DNA from: JAJRVM01 sp041752115
Lineage (GTDB): Bacteria; Planctomycetota; Planctomycetia; Pirellulales; Pirellulaceae
Assembly (NCBI GenBank): GCA_041752115.1
Contig: JBGSHS010000170.1
Location: 19,443-83,442 of the forward strand
Reading direction: 5' to 3'
DNA length: 64,000 bases
In this document: positions 54,336 through 63,630 of the stretch, piece after piece
How the letters are laid out: every line of letters begins with the position of its first letter
How positions within the stretch are numbered: the first letter of the stretch is position 1
Translations under genes and position numbers: made by a program
The notes under the pieces: model-generated
Seen by the model: the letters and a program-made list of their open reading frames with translations, nothing else
Databases searched by the model: none
Told to the model about the DNA's origin: nothing

Positions 54336-55799
54336 ATGAAGATACCCGAAATACGGATTCGCTGTGCCAAAGAAGGCCCGATAGCTCCGCACGCTGACTA
54401 CGTGCTTTATTGGATGACAGCATATCGTCGCCCGTACTGGAATTTCAGTCTGCAGCGGGCAGTGGGTTGGGCTGAAACACTCAACAAACCACTCTTGATC
54501 CTGGAGGCACTGCGGAGTGACTATCGCTGGGCTAGCGACCGAATCCATGCCTTCTTGACACAAGGCATGGCCGACAACGCCCTGTTGCTGAAGCGAAATC
54601 GGGTCGCATACTACCCGTACGTGGAGCCGCGGCGCGGAGCAGGAAGGGGGCTCCTCAAGACCCTGGCCGCCCGGGCCAGCGTCGTGGTGAGCGACGATTT
54701 TCCCGGCTTTTTTCTCCCCAACATGTATCGTGCGGCGGCCTGCCAAATCCCAGTCCGCTTCGAACTGATCGACTCCAACGGACTCCTCCCCTTGCGCGCG
54801 ACCGACAAGGTATACGTGCGGGCGTTCGATTTCCGCCGGTTTCTTCAGACATGCCTTCCCGACCACCTGGACGAATTGCCCGAAGCCGATCCCTTAGCTG
54901 ACAGGCAACTCCCCTCGTTGGCCAGACTCGACTCGTCGATCACCAACCGTTGGCCAGCTACCAGCCTGAACCATGCGGGCGAAGCCCCCGTCGTTCTCAG
55001 CCAGCTCCCCATCGATCATTCGGTTCTCCCGTCAGCGATGCCGGGGGGAGCGATGGCTGCAGAGCGGACACTGCGGGATTTCCTGTCCCACAAACTCTGT
55101 CACTACGCGCACCGGCGAAATCAGCCTCAAGAGAACGTATCGAGCGGGCTCTCGCCCTATCTGCATGCGGGGCATATTTCGGCCCACCAGGTCTTTGCTG
55201 AAGTGACGGCATGTGCTGGGTGGAGCCGCGCACGACTTGCCTCGAAAGCACACGGCAGTGCACAAGACTGGTGGGGAGCCGGCGAATCGGTCGAGTCGTT
55301 TCTCGATGAGCTGATTACCTGGAGGGAGTTGGGACTGAATATGTGTTGGCAGCGTGATGACTACGATCAGTACGACTCGCTTCCCCAGTGGGCTCTCGCG
55401 ACCTTGAGCAAGCACGCCGCAGACCGCAGAGAGTACGTTTATTCGCCCGCTCAGCTGGAGCACGCCGAGACCCACGACCCGTTATGGAATGCCGCCCAGA
55501 ATCAGCTTGTGCGTGACGGGACGATCCACAACTACCTCCGCATGCTCTGGGGCAAGAAGGTGCTGCAATGGTCGGCTACGCCGCGCGACGCTCTTTCGAC
55601 ACTCGTAGAACTGAACAACAAGTACGCTCTTGACGGACGCGATCCCAATTCGTACAGCGGCATCTTCTGGTGCCTGGGACGGTACGATCGCGCCTGGGGA
55701 CCTGAACGGCCGATCTTCGGAACCGTTCGCTATATGAGCAGCGAGAACACGGCGCGCAAGGTCCGTGTACAACGCTATCTCGAGCGGTACCAATCGTAA
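54336..55799 (+). CDS. phr: Class II DNA photolyase
   Basis: 487 residues, full length for class II CPD photolyase. It repairs cyclobutane pyrimidine dimers using blue light and FAD. The N-terminal domain starts with VLYWMTAYRRPYWNFSLQRAV (in pieces) and the C-terminal FAD domain contains FLDELITWRELGLNMC, DPLWNAAQNQLVRDGTIHNYLRMLWGKKVLQW and YALDGRDPNSYSGIFWCLGRYDRAWGPERPIFG (in pieces), which are class II signatures. GAGGA lies six bases before the ATG. It is next to the SpoIIE phosphatase and FAD/DUF1365/Cfa operon; in Rhodobacter the singlet-oxygen response co-regulates photolyase and Cfa genes, so a light-stress role for the region is a reasonable inference. Confidence 0.94.
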   Translation: MKIPEIRIRCAKEGPIAPHADYVLYWMTAYRRPYWNFSLQRAVGWAETLNKPLLILEALRSDYRWASDRIHAFLTQGMADNALLLKRNRVAYYPYVEPRRGAGRGLLKTLAARASVVVSDDFPGFFLPNMYRAAACQIPVRFELIDSNGLLPLRATDKVYVRAFDFRRFLQTCLPDHLDELPEADPLADRQLPSLARLDSSITNRWPATSLNHAGEAPVVLSQLPIDHSVLPSAMPGGAMAAERTLRDFLSHKLCHYAHRRNQPQENVSSGLSPYLHAGHISAHQVFAEVTACAGWSRARLASKAHGSAQDWWGAGESVESFLDELITWRELGLNMCWQRDDYDQYDSLPQWALATLSKHAADRREYVYSPAQLEHAETHDPLWNAAQNQLVRDGTIHNYLRMLWGKKVLQWSATPRDALSTLVELNNKYALDGRDPNSYSGIFWCLGRYDRAWGPERPIFGTVRYMSSENTARKVRVQRYLERYQS

Positions 55800-55808
55800 A
55801 GCCACTCG

Positions 55809-58091
55809 TCATTCCCACTGCACTGACACTTCGACCTTGCCCTTGAGTTCAAGATCCGCGACCGAACCATCGTCAAACACGAGGCGAATGGAACGCGGAG
55901 TGGCGGCCAAGTCAACCAGCACCACCGATTCTTGCCGCTTCTCGACCGCAATACTGTCCAGGCCAAAGGCCCGTCCGCGTCGTCGATCGATGAACACGTC
56001 GCCATAATGATCGCGAATGCGATTGCGAGCCTCACTGGCCGCCCCATTTCCCCAGTCGTAAATCGTGAACGTTCCGATGCCGCCACCCTCAGCACTGGTC
56101 GTTCCGCCATGTCCATAGTTCTCCATCATGAACCCGTAGTCCGACGGACCGAAGAAGGAGTGGGCCTTCTCCCACTGAATCTTCTGCTGCGGATTCTCGG
56201 GACAGTACATCATGATGAACGCCGACTTCAGCGCCGTCACTCCACGTTCGAACAACTGCGGCTCGCCCGTGACGCGGTAATAGTCCAGGAATAACTCCGC
56301 AAAGAGTGATTGACGTGAGTCATTCCATTCACCATCGAAGTTCATCACGCCAAAACCACCCAGCGCCGGCACGTAGATGAACGGGGGTTGCCATACCTGC
56401 TGGCACATGGACAGCTCATCCAGCGTGCGGCGCCCCCACCGCAAGTAGCTCTCCTTGCCGGTGGCGTGGTACGCCGCCAGGAGCGATTCTGCCGTCCAGA
56501 AGATGCTCAAGCTGTTCTGCTTGTACATGTTGTTCCGCACGAACTTCTGACCGACATGATCCTGCTGACCAAATCCGCAGCAGGACCAGTACGTCTCGAA
56601 GTCCTCCCATCGCCCTGTCGGCACTACCTCGACCAGCAGCGCATCCATCGCGCGCAGCGCTGCCAGACGGTACTTCGACTCGCCTGTCACATCGGCCAAC
56701 TTGAGCAGAAAGGTCACGCTCAGAGACGTTTCCGGCGTCTGGGCCATCACCTCTGCCGGCTGGAGTGACTCGGGATGCAACCAACCGGGAAAGAAACCCT
56801 GTGGGTCCTGAAGCGTCAACAGTTTGTCAGCGTAGGTGCGAGCGTAATGCACCAGTTGCTCGTCGGCCGCAATGTCCTCGTGCCAGCGAAGCATGAGCAG
56901 ACAGGTCCAACTGGCGTCCAGCACGTGATACCACTGGGGCGTGACCCCGAAGTTCCATGGACAGCGGTCGGAATTCGTCCAGTACGCCTCCGACCATGGC
57001 TTGGGACGCTCAACTCGCTGGCCCTCGACTTCCACCACTTCATTGTCGGTCCGAATGACCGCGGGGAAAATCCCATCCTTCATCGGCGCGGCGAGTGCCA
57101 GCGCCTTCGTCAAGGCAGCCTTCTCCGCCAACCGAGCGTCGTCGCTGCGCCGCGCCCAGCGTGCCATCCCGCTGGCACTGCGCAACGATGAAAACCATGC
57201 CTGATTCCAGATGGAAAGAAACTCGCGTTGAAACCACGGTCCCGGATAGCCAGGCGACTGCGAGACATTGACGATGAACTGCGGGGCACCGACACGCACT
57301 CCCCCGATCGCAAATTCCTGCCAAACCGCGTGACCCCACGATTTGAACGCCCAGTCGTACGTGTGTTGGACATAACGATCGAGCGGAATCGTGCCAGGTT
57401 CTCCCCGAACGTACAAGGGCTGCCCGAAGTGACGCCACAAGAATTGCGATGTCTTCTGCCAGGGATTCAGTGGCTCGCCATCCGCCGAGTACGCTGTGAT
57501 GAAGAACGCCAACACGAAGCGTCCCGGCACAATGCTCATGCCTGCTTTCTTCCGAAACCCAACATGCACCGGAATATCGGTCAGGGTCACACCGAGCCAC
57601 GCCCGTTGCAAGCGCACATCCAAGTCGAGGAACCAAGGAGCATCCGATCGCTGACCAACCATCGCAAGATCCGGCACGATCGCCAACACCTCGCGTCGCC
57701 CTTCGTTGGCGGCAATGATCGCCGGACTGCGAAACACATGCTGCCCAACCACAAATCCATCCTCAGGAGCCAGATGCGGCAACCAGTGGAAATCCGCTCC
57801 TAACAGCAGATTGAATCCGATCGACAGTTCATCCTGCTGTATCGTCTGCTTGACGTCCCACACCAACTCGACTCTCTGCCATCCGTCGCCCACCGGTGCC
57901 ATCGACACGACCGGCCGCTCTCCCCCCAACTCAGGCAGCTCCCAACTGGCCATCGACCGACCGCCAAGGGAAAGCGTGTAGATACCGCGATCGTCCCCAC
58001 GAATAGCACACTCCTCCGCCCAACTCGCTAAGCCGCCCCAACACACAACGACAACGCCCAGAGCCAATCGCGTGAAGTACTGTCCGACCAT
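55809..58091 (-). CDS. Secreted six-hairpin glycosidase-like protein
   Basis: 760 residues from ATG 58091 with a signal peptide (LALGVVVVCWGGLASWA). The N-terminal 250 residues look like a beta-sandwich; from about 280 to 650 a helical barrel-like region contains MARWARRSDDARLAEKAALTKAL, WYHVLDASWTCLLMLRWHED, YADKLLTLQDPQGFFPGWLHPE and ETYWSCCGFGQQDHVGQKFVRNNMYKQNSLSIFWTAESLLAAYHATG (in pieces), consistent with the alpha/alpha six-hairpin glycosidase fold. I cannot assign a glycoside hydrolase family or substrate. Its stop is only 9 bases from the convergent photolyase stop. Confidence 0.75.
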   Translation of the reverse strand: MVGQYFTRLALGVVVVCWGGLASWAEECAIRGDDRGIYTLSLGGRSMASWELPELGGERPVVSMAPVGDGWQRVELVWDVKQTIQQDELSIGFNLLLGADFHWLPHLAPEDGFVVGQHVFRSPAIIAANEGRREVLAIVPDLAMVGQRSDAPWFLDLDVRLQRAWLGVTLTDIPVHVGFRKKAGMSIVPGRFVLAFFITAYSADGEPLNPWQKTSQFLWRHFGQPLYVRGEPGTIPLDRYVQHTYDWAFKSWGHAVWQEFAIGGVRVGAPQFIVNVSQSPGYPGPWFQREFLSIWNQAWFSSLRSASGMARWARRSDDARLAEKAALTKALALAAPMKDGIFPAVIRTDNEVVEVEGQRVERPKPWSEAYWTNSDRCPWNFGVTPQWYHVLDASWTCLLMLRWHEDIAADEQLVHYARTYADKLLTLQDPQGFFPGWLHPESLQPAEVMAQTPETSLSVTFLLKLADVTGESKYRLAALRAMDALLVEVVPTGRWEDFETYWSCCGFGQQDHVGQKFVRNNMYKQNSLSIFWTAESLLAAYHATGKESYLRWGRRTLDELSMCQQVWQPPFIYVPALGGFGVMNFDGEWNDSRQSLFAELFLDYYRVTGEPQLFERGVTALKSAFIMMYCPENPQQKIQWEKAHSFFGPSDYGFMMENYGHGGTTSAEGGGIGTFTIYDWGNGAASEARNRIRDHYGDVFIDRRRGRAFGLDSIAVEKRQESVVLVDLAATPRSIRLVFDDGSVADLELKGKVEVSVQWE

Positions 58092-58512
58092 TCGACCGTC
58101 ATCCGATATTGTGAAGGCACCTGTCACTCAGAAACGCGTACTCTGCCTTGTACAGCACCGCAAGCGTCGAGGGAAGTACCGGCAGGCAGCTTGAGGCGGC
58201 AGAATGGCGAAGCTCCGTGTTTGTAGCTGCCCTCGCCAGGCGCTGGGCACGTACCTTCCCCCGCTCGGCGTGAGCGTGGCTGCCGCAGAATTGGAGAAGG
58301 TACTATTCCCCCACTTCTCGAAGCTCTGCCAATCAGCTTGATCAACAAGCTGTTCGCTGAATCTCCCCGGGGGCCCAATCGACACCCACGGGTTGGCAGA
58401 GCTTCATAACAGGAAATCGCCTCGCAACGTATGCCCATCATCGTGGCGATCGCGTGCTCCCGTGCCCAGCCAACCATCGCATCACGGTGACTATCGTTTC
58501 GTGAACTCAAGC
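58092..58512. other. Intergenic stretch without a supported gene
   Basis: 421 bases between two minus-strand genes; no domain-bearing frame or hairpin seen. Promoter for the glycosidase-like gene is expected here. Confidence 0.35.
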
Positions 58513-59142
58513 TCAGTCGTGTGGCGCTGGCGGAGGCTGTTCACCTGGCGCAGTCGGTGTCGTCGCAACGACCTGATCAACACGACGATAGGTGTACCGG
58601 GGGCCATCTCCCACGACCGGCCCCCCCTCGCGGCGCAGTGCCTGAAAGTAATAGGTGTTCTCATCCAGCAACACGATCATGCCGGTCTCTGACGTCGGCT
58701 TCCCCGTCCGATCGACTCCCCGTGAGGCGAGTAACCAGGTCTTCGTGTGCTCGTCGTAAGTCACGTTGCTCAACGTGCGCCCTCCCGTTGAATTGAGTCC
58801 ACCCTCCATGATGCACTCCTCAACTGGATCCCAGAATACGAGCAGTTTCGCACCGCCACGCTTTCTCCCATTCACCTGAAAAACGTAATCCGATTCCATC
58901 ACGTTCTTGTCCAGGATCCAGCGATTGGACACTCGAATCAGCACTTCATCGCCTTCCTGCGCCACTCCCGGCACATCCTCTTGCATGGGACCTTCGTATT
59001 GCCACTGGCCAATCAACTGATCATAGGATCGAAGGTACTCATGATGCGGCGTCACAGCCTCCTGAGCTCGCACAGTGCCACAGGCGGCACCCCATCCTGC
59101 TGCAACCACCAACGTTAGACTCACCACGAGAATTCGTCGCAT
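58513..59142 (-). CDS. Secreted lipocalin-like/SnoaL-unlike protein of unknown function
   Basis: 209 residues from ATG 59142 with a signal peptide (LVVSLTLVVAAGWGAACGTVRAQ). The rest is a predicted beta-rich domain with YDQLIGQWQYEGPMQEDVPG, VLIRVSNRWILDKNVMESDYVFQVNG, KLLVFWDPVEECIMEGGLNSTGG, and TETGMIVLLDENTYYFQALRRE, reminiscent of DUF1579-like lipocalin-fold proteins that measure the amount of product over time in other bacteria. The function is unknown. The C-terminus is Pro-rich and probably flexible. Confidence 0.75.
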   Translation of the reverse strand: MRRILVVSLTLVVAAGWGAACGTVRAQEAVTPHHEYLRSYDQLIGQWQYEGPMQEDVPGVAQEGDEVLIRVSNRWILDKNVMESDYVFQVNGRKRGGAKLLVFWDPVEECIMEGGLNSTGGRTLSNVTYDEHTKTWLLASRGVDRTGKPTSETGMIVLLDENTYYFQALRREGGPVVGDGPRYTYRRVDQVVATTPTAPGEQPPPAPHD

Positions 59143-59411
59143 CGTCCGGTCTCCTATCCAGAAGCCGACCATCCTCGTCCACCGCACGTTGCTGGCTGCG
59201 CAGAGCGAGCAAGATCGCGTCCCTTCGCAATACTACGCCCGCCGTCCGCCGGAGGACATCCCGCTGGAGACACGCGACGAACTGGTCCCCCCAGGCTAAA
59301 GAGTCGCGACAGCGCGAAAGAATGCCCCGTTCGTTTGTCGACACCGGCATGCCAAAAGACTGCCGGGCCTCAAATATACCGGATTGTCGCGCTGATCATG
59401 ATGGTCGAGCA

Positions 59412-60140
59412 TCACCGCATTTTGCGCGAAACGGCCATCCCCCAGTGCGATGCATCGACAAAGACCGTTTCCAGATCTTCGTGCGTCGTGATCATCTGGA
59501 AGTAAGCGTCCATCTGATCCGCATGCCCAGACGAATCGTGAGCGATCACCAGTCCACCGGCCTTGAGCAACGGAAGCAACTGTTGCAGGTAGTCGACGAA
59601 GCCGGCTTTCTCCGCATCCAGCAGGATGACGTCGACCGGGCCTTTCAGCGTGCTGAGTGTCTCGTGGGCATCCCCAGGCACCAACGTCACCAGGTCTTCG
59701 ACACCGGCCCGGCGGAAGTTCTCTTTCGCCAGCGCGATGCGCGTCGAGTCGATCTCGTGCGTTGTGATCCGACCGCCGGTTGACCGCAGCGCCAGGCAGA
59801 ACCACAACGTGCTGTAGCCGTTGGCCGTTCCCACTTCCACCACGTGCTGCGCCTGCACACACTCGCACAACATCCTCATCAGACGCCCATCCTCGGCGTG
59901 CACGTTTCCCATTCCTTGCGCTTGCCGCGTCTGCATGTCGTCCATCACGGCGATGATGCTCTTTTCAGCTTCATCGCGCGGCCGAGGATGCGTGGTGAGA
60001 TACCGGCGCGATACCTGTTCCGCTGTCGGTGGTCGACCTGGACTCGAACTCCCCGGTTTCTGGGCCAAGACAACCGAGATCCCCCACGCACCCATGAGCA
60101 TGATGCTTGATACCAAGAGAGCTTTAGCAAGTACACGCAT
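59412..60140 (-). CDS. O-methyltransferase with a signal peptide
   Basis: 242 residues. The catalytic part (about 60-240) is a class I O-methyltransferase of the catechol/caffeoyl-CoA type: VVEVGTANGYSTLWFCLAL (SAM motif I), HEIDSTRIALAKENFRRAGV, DVILLDAEKAGFVDYLQQLLPLLKAGGLVIAHDS with the metal-binding DAEK and HD elements. The first 27 residues (MRVLAKALLVSSIMLMGAWGISVVLAQ) look like an export signal or anchor, which is odd for an enzyme that needs SAM; it may be membrane-tethered facing the cytoplasm. The substrate is unknown. It is upstream of the lipocalin-like gene with 269 bases between. Confidence 0.88.
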   Translation of the reverse strand: MRVLAKALLVSSIMLMGAWGISVVLAQKPGSSSPGRPPTAEQVSRRYLTTHPRPRDEAEKSIIAVMDDMQTRQAQGMGNVHAEDGRLMRMLCECVQAQHVVEVGTANGYSTLWFCLALRSTGGRITTHEIDSTRIALAKENFRRAGVEDLVTLVPGDAHETLSTLKGPVDVILLDAEKAGFVDYLQQLLPLLKAGGLVIAHDSSGHADQMDAYFQMITTHEDLETVFVDASHWGMAVSRKMR

Positions 60141-60236
60141 GTGGATCCTCCTAGCCGACTTTCAACTTCGGCACCGACGTAACTCTCAGGTAGACTGACA
60201 CCCAGCCTCGTTTCCCCTCGACTTCACTTGACTCGA

Positions 60237-61088
60237 TCATTCCGACGACGAGCGCAACTCCGATTTCAAGAAATCACGAAGTTGCTCCAACTGATCCGTA
60301 TTGAGGTAATCCACGCCGGCCGCAGCAAGCTCGCGCCATACCACGGGTGACTCGGGAGTCGCCCAGAACCGAACGCGTCGTCCGGCAGCATGAGCGCGTT
60401 GCACGATAGCGTTCAGCTTGCTACGTTCCGTCGCGGGAAATTCGCCTTCACCACGCCAGCGGAAATGAGCGGACCACCGGTCGCTGATCAACGGCATCAA
60501 ATGAGCAGGCTCCGTCGATTCCAGATCACTCACTCGCCCGTCAATGGCCGCCCAGCGCGGCGACTGCGCCTCAATCGCTGCCCGCGGACAATCACCGGAA
60601 ATGACGATCTGTATGGCTCGTTCCTGATAGCGCCCGTTCTCGACGACGCACAGGCAATCGGCATACGCTGCCAGCACTGTGCTTAACACCCGATACGTTT
60701 CCACCCCGCTGCTCTTGATATCGATCAGAAGCTGGAACACGGGCCCGCCGGGATAGACGCGACCCGAGTTGTGTTGAGTGCGTTGGCGCAGGGGATCGAG
60801 GTACAGATGTTGCAACGTCCGGTCGGGCCGCAGTTCACTCCGCGTATGCCCGACCAGCAGTTGTCCGTCGACCAGGAAAATATCAGCCTCCACGCTGCAG
60901 AAGCCACAGTCCAAAGCCTCCTGCAGCGGGCCTGCATGGGCGTAATCATTGTGGGCGTGAGCCTGTGGCAGGGGCACGGCAGGGGGCGAGTCGGCATGGG
61001 GGCGATCAGCCTGGGCAAAGAGCACCGTCGTTGAACCGGCCATGAAGAAGATGAAGATACTGTATACTACGATCGTCGAGCGATACAT
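60237..61088 (-). CDS. Secreted glycerophosphodiester phosphodiesterase-like protein
   Basis: 283 residues from ATG 61088. Signal peptide (IVVYSIFIFFMAGSTTVLFAQ). A TIM-barrel PI-PLC-like phosphodiesterase: PLPQAHAHNDYAHAGPLQEALDCGFCSVEADIFLVDGQLLVGH (in pieces) supplies the first active-site His (HAHND), metal-binding Glu/Asp (EADIF) and second His (VGH). Family members cleave glycerophosphodiesters or related phosphates. The C-terminus contains VRFWATPESPVVWRELAAAGVDYLNTDQ, matching the last barrel strands. It sits 96 bases upstream of the O-methyltransferase gene on the same strand. Confidence 0.87.
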   Translation of the reverse strand: MYRSTIVVYSIFIFFMAGSTTVLFAQADRPHADSPPAVPLPQAHAHNDYAHAGPLQEALDCGFCSVEADIFLVDGQLLVGHTRSELRPDRTLQHLYLDPLRQRTQHNSGRVYPGGPVFQLLIDIKSSGVETYRVLSTVLAAYADCLCVVENGRYQERAIQIVISGDCPRAAIEAQSPRWAAIDGRVSDLESTEPAHLMPLISDRWSAHFRWRGEGEFPATERSKLNAIVQRAHAAGRRVRFWATPESPVVWRELAAAGVDYLNTDQLEQLRDFLKSELRSSSE

Positions 61089-61286
61089 GGCACTCACCCT
61101 GCAGGTACAGATCCTGGATACATCGGCGCACCACATTGTAGCATGTCGATCAGTGGGAGGTGGCCGGACCGTGCGCTGCCCTGGAACCGGCCCGTTCCAC
61201 GTGAGTGCTCCCCCACGTCGGTTTCCTGAAGCCACGCGTGCTCATCACCATTGACGCCATGCCGGGTTCATGTTTGGGCACCCGTG

Positions 61287-62804
61287 TCACGCGCAATTCG
61301 GTTCAAAATCGCACGAGATGCGTGGGTCCCACGAGTGCACGGCCTCGATCCGGTAGAGTTGACAGAAGTCGCGCAGCTTCCGCACGTGGTCGCCGTACAC
61401 TTGCAGCACGTGAAATCCGGCGACTTTGTGCGGATCGTCCTCCGCACCCTCGACGATGGCACCAGTATTCGTAATGCAGGCCGCCGAAGGCGGACTCTCG
61501 TAATTACACACCACCTTTGCCCGGTCCACCAGCAGCAAGTCCGGACGCTGAAACCGAACGAGAGTGAATACCTGTCCAAGCCGCCACAACACCTGCGGCG
61601 ATACCCACTGCGTCGTTCCATGATGGGCACGGAGAACGTACTCCGCCGAAGGCTGATCGAACCCATCCAGACGCGTCGGGCAGTTACAGTGGGCATTGGC
61701 AAACAGGTTCTGCGCTGTATCGACCAGCGGATCAGCCATGAAACCAGGTCGGTCGAGCAGGTAGTGGCAGAGCATCATGGTCACGGCAGAACCGATGTCC
61801 GCTTCGCAACCGGCAACGATTCCCTCGTCCATTAACCGCATGAATCCGATGCACGGCGTACCTACCTGGCCGCACAAGTGCAGACAGACTGCCGTCAGGC
61901 CATCGGCACCGTGCGCGGCAAGCAGGTGTTTCGCGGCGAAATAGTGCCGCGCGGCCTGCAGAACGGATTCCTTGGTGATCTCCTTCATCTCCTTGGCTCG
62001 CTCGATGGTCTCTTCAGCCACCTGCCGCACGGCATCGTCTATGGGCACATCCTGATAGCTCTTGACATACTCTTCACCCGCAATGAACTTGAGCTTCGTA
62101 CCCACAGTCCCGAAAACGTCTCCTTCGAAACTGGTCCCTTGGTAGTCGTTCTGACCAACCACCAGCAAGGTGCTTTGCTTCAGCTTGGAGGCAGCACGCA
62201 CCAACTCTAATCCAGGGCGTACATCCGCAATATCCAGCGAACTGGTCAGATAGAAGCCCGGCTTGTGCGCAATCGGCGACGTATTCATCGTGAAACTCGT
62301 CCCGATCTGCGTAAACACCAGTTTAGGCATGTCGAGCGCCGCGAATATCTTCTCCGCCAGATCCCACGGATGAAAGATGCCCATCGGCAGAATCATCAAC
62401 GCATCGGGACTTTGTTCTTTCGACGCCTCAATGAACCGCGAAACTCCGCCTTCGTCAACGATCATCGCGTCCGCCAGGTCGATCTCGATGCCCAGTTCCC
62501 GTCCCAAAGCCTGCAGCTTCTGAGAGTACTCACGGCAGGCCGTATCATTGTTGAAACCATGACCTGGCCAACCGCCGCAGACGGGCGCAGCATGCCGCAC
62601 GTAAGCGATTTTCAGGCGCGGAGACCGCTTGTGAGGCAACGCCGGTGCCAATCCACCTTCGTCAGCAATTATCGCTCGTCCCGCCACATTCATCGCCGCG
62701 CCGGCCACGGCAACAACCTCCAGAAAGCTGCGCCGACTCAGTTCTCCAGCCACACTCGGACGGTGAAGTGGACAAAGGCCAAACCGATCTTGCTGATCAC
62801 ACAT
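61287..62804 (-). CDS. Tat-exported sugar-isomerase-like protein
   Basis: 505 residues from ATG 62804 (AAGGAG seven bases upstream). An n-region with two Cys (MCDQQDRFGLCPLHRPSV) leads a twin-arginine motif LSRRSFLE and a hydrophobic core (VVAVAGAAMNVAG). The mature part resembles the L-fucose/L-arabinose isomerase fold: LKIAYVRHAAPVCGG, SPDALMILPMGIFHPWD, LLVVGQNDYQGTSF, GLTAVCLHLCGQVGTPCIGFMRLMDEGIVAGCEADIGSAVTMML (in pieces) and AHCNCPTRLDG. Compared with the gene at 12214-13578 it is a distant relative with a different C-terminus. The natural substrate is unknown. Both have a Cys- or His-rich leader ahead of the Tat motif. Confidence 0.8.
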   Translation of the reverse strand: MCDQQDRFGLCPLHRPSVAGELSRRSFLEVVAVAGAAMNVAGRAIIADEGGLAPALPHKRSPRLKIAYVRHAAPVCGGWPGHGFNNDTACREYSQKLQALGRELGIEIDLADAMIVDEGGVSRFIEASKEQSPDALMILPMGIFHPWDLAEKIFAALDMPKLVFTQIGTSFTMNTSPIAHKPGFYLTSSLDIADVRPGLELVRAASKLKQSTLLVVGQNDYQGTSFEGDVFGTVGTKLKFIAGEEYVKSYQDVPIDDAVRQVAEETIERAKEMKEITKESVLQAARHYFAAKHLLAAHGADGLTAVCLHLCGQVGTPCIGFMRLMDEGIVAGCEADIGSAVTMMLCHYLLDRPGFMADPLVDTAQNLFANAHCNCPTRLDGFDQPSAEYVLRAHHGTTQWVSPQVLWRLGQVFTLVRFQRPDLLLVDRAKVVCNYESPPSAACITNTGAIVEGAEDDPHKVAGFHVLQVYGDHVRKLRDFCQLYRIEAVHSWDPRISCDFEPNCA

Positions 62805-63093
62805 CGCATGTCTCCTTCGGGAGAGTTGACCGTGGGATTGGTGGGGGCGAAAGTTCCGCCCGCTGCCAGCGAATATGCCACTAACATGATGCCATGAATC
62901 AGCGTATGCGACAATCAGGTGCGCGGGGCCGGAGAACCGCCGCACGAGGCACAGAGCGTTTGGATTAGTCGGCACGGAAAAGTACGACTGTTGACCTGCT
63001 CAACCAGTAGTTGCCCGGGGGGACGTCAGCGGGATTACGCTGTACAAGGCACATCGGACCAGGTCTCTCGAAAAGGGTATCGACGGCGAGGGA

Positions 63094-63237
63094 ATGGACC
63101 TGGAACAACGGCAGTTCATCAATGGACTGGTCGCCTCCGCGGCGGCCGCAGGTATCGGGGGCTCAGCAAGTACCCTGGGCGATTCGGCGGTCCAGGTCGC
63201 TGACGTTCCCTCGCGTCCGTGGCGGCGAAAGGCGTGA
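63094..63237 (+). pseudogene. Possible truncated remnant of a Tat-leader gene
   Basis: A 47-codon frame begins with MDLEQRQFINGLVASAAAAGIGGSA (in pieces), which resembles the start of Tat-exported oxidoreductases or isomerases except that the RR is RQ; it ends after a short Arg-rich tail. There is a purine-rich GAGGGA directly before the ATG. It may be the 5' fragment of a lost gene or a chance frame. Confidence 0.25.
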
Positions 63238-63376
63238 AAGGAAACGCTGCGGCGAGGCTCCTCCGCGACATCGATCGATACCGCAGGTTGATTTCCGCGG
63301 CCATCAGAGCTTCGTGAGACTAGAGAACAGACCCCTTGATTCCTCCGGCTCATTGCTCGATTGGTTTGGGGAACGC

Positions 63377-63616
63377 GTACGGGGACAGGTACATTTGTGG
63401 GGGGGGAACGAGGCTGTCTGGGATGCGAGCGATGGGCAGAACAGCATCTCGGGCCTCCTTTGAGATGGGCTCATAACACTTCGTTCACGTGGGAGTCTGC
63501 TAAGAACAGTACCATAAGGCAAGCATGCCACGCCGCGGGCCAATATCACGTCGCCACCACAACGACTTACCCATCTTGCTCAACCGACGGGCGAAATTGT
63601 ACCTGTCCCTGTTCGC
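63377..63616. repeat. Inverted pair of REP-like elements
   Basis: GGGGACAGGTACATTT at 63381-63396 (inside GTACGGGGACAGGTACATTT) faces AATTGTACCTGTCCC at 63595-63609. The reverse complement of the second copy shares GGGACAGGTACA and one-base-offset TT with the first. About 200 bases lie between them. Inverted GGGACAGGTAC-type repeats are known around REP-associated transposase (RAYT) genes; no transposase gene remains between them here. Confidence 0.5.
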
Positions 63617-63630
63617 TTGTTCTCATCCTC

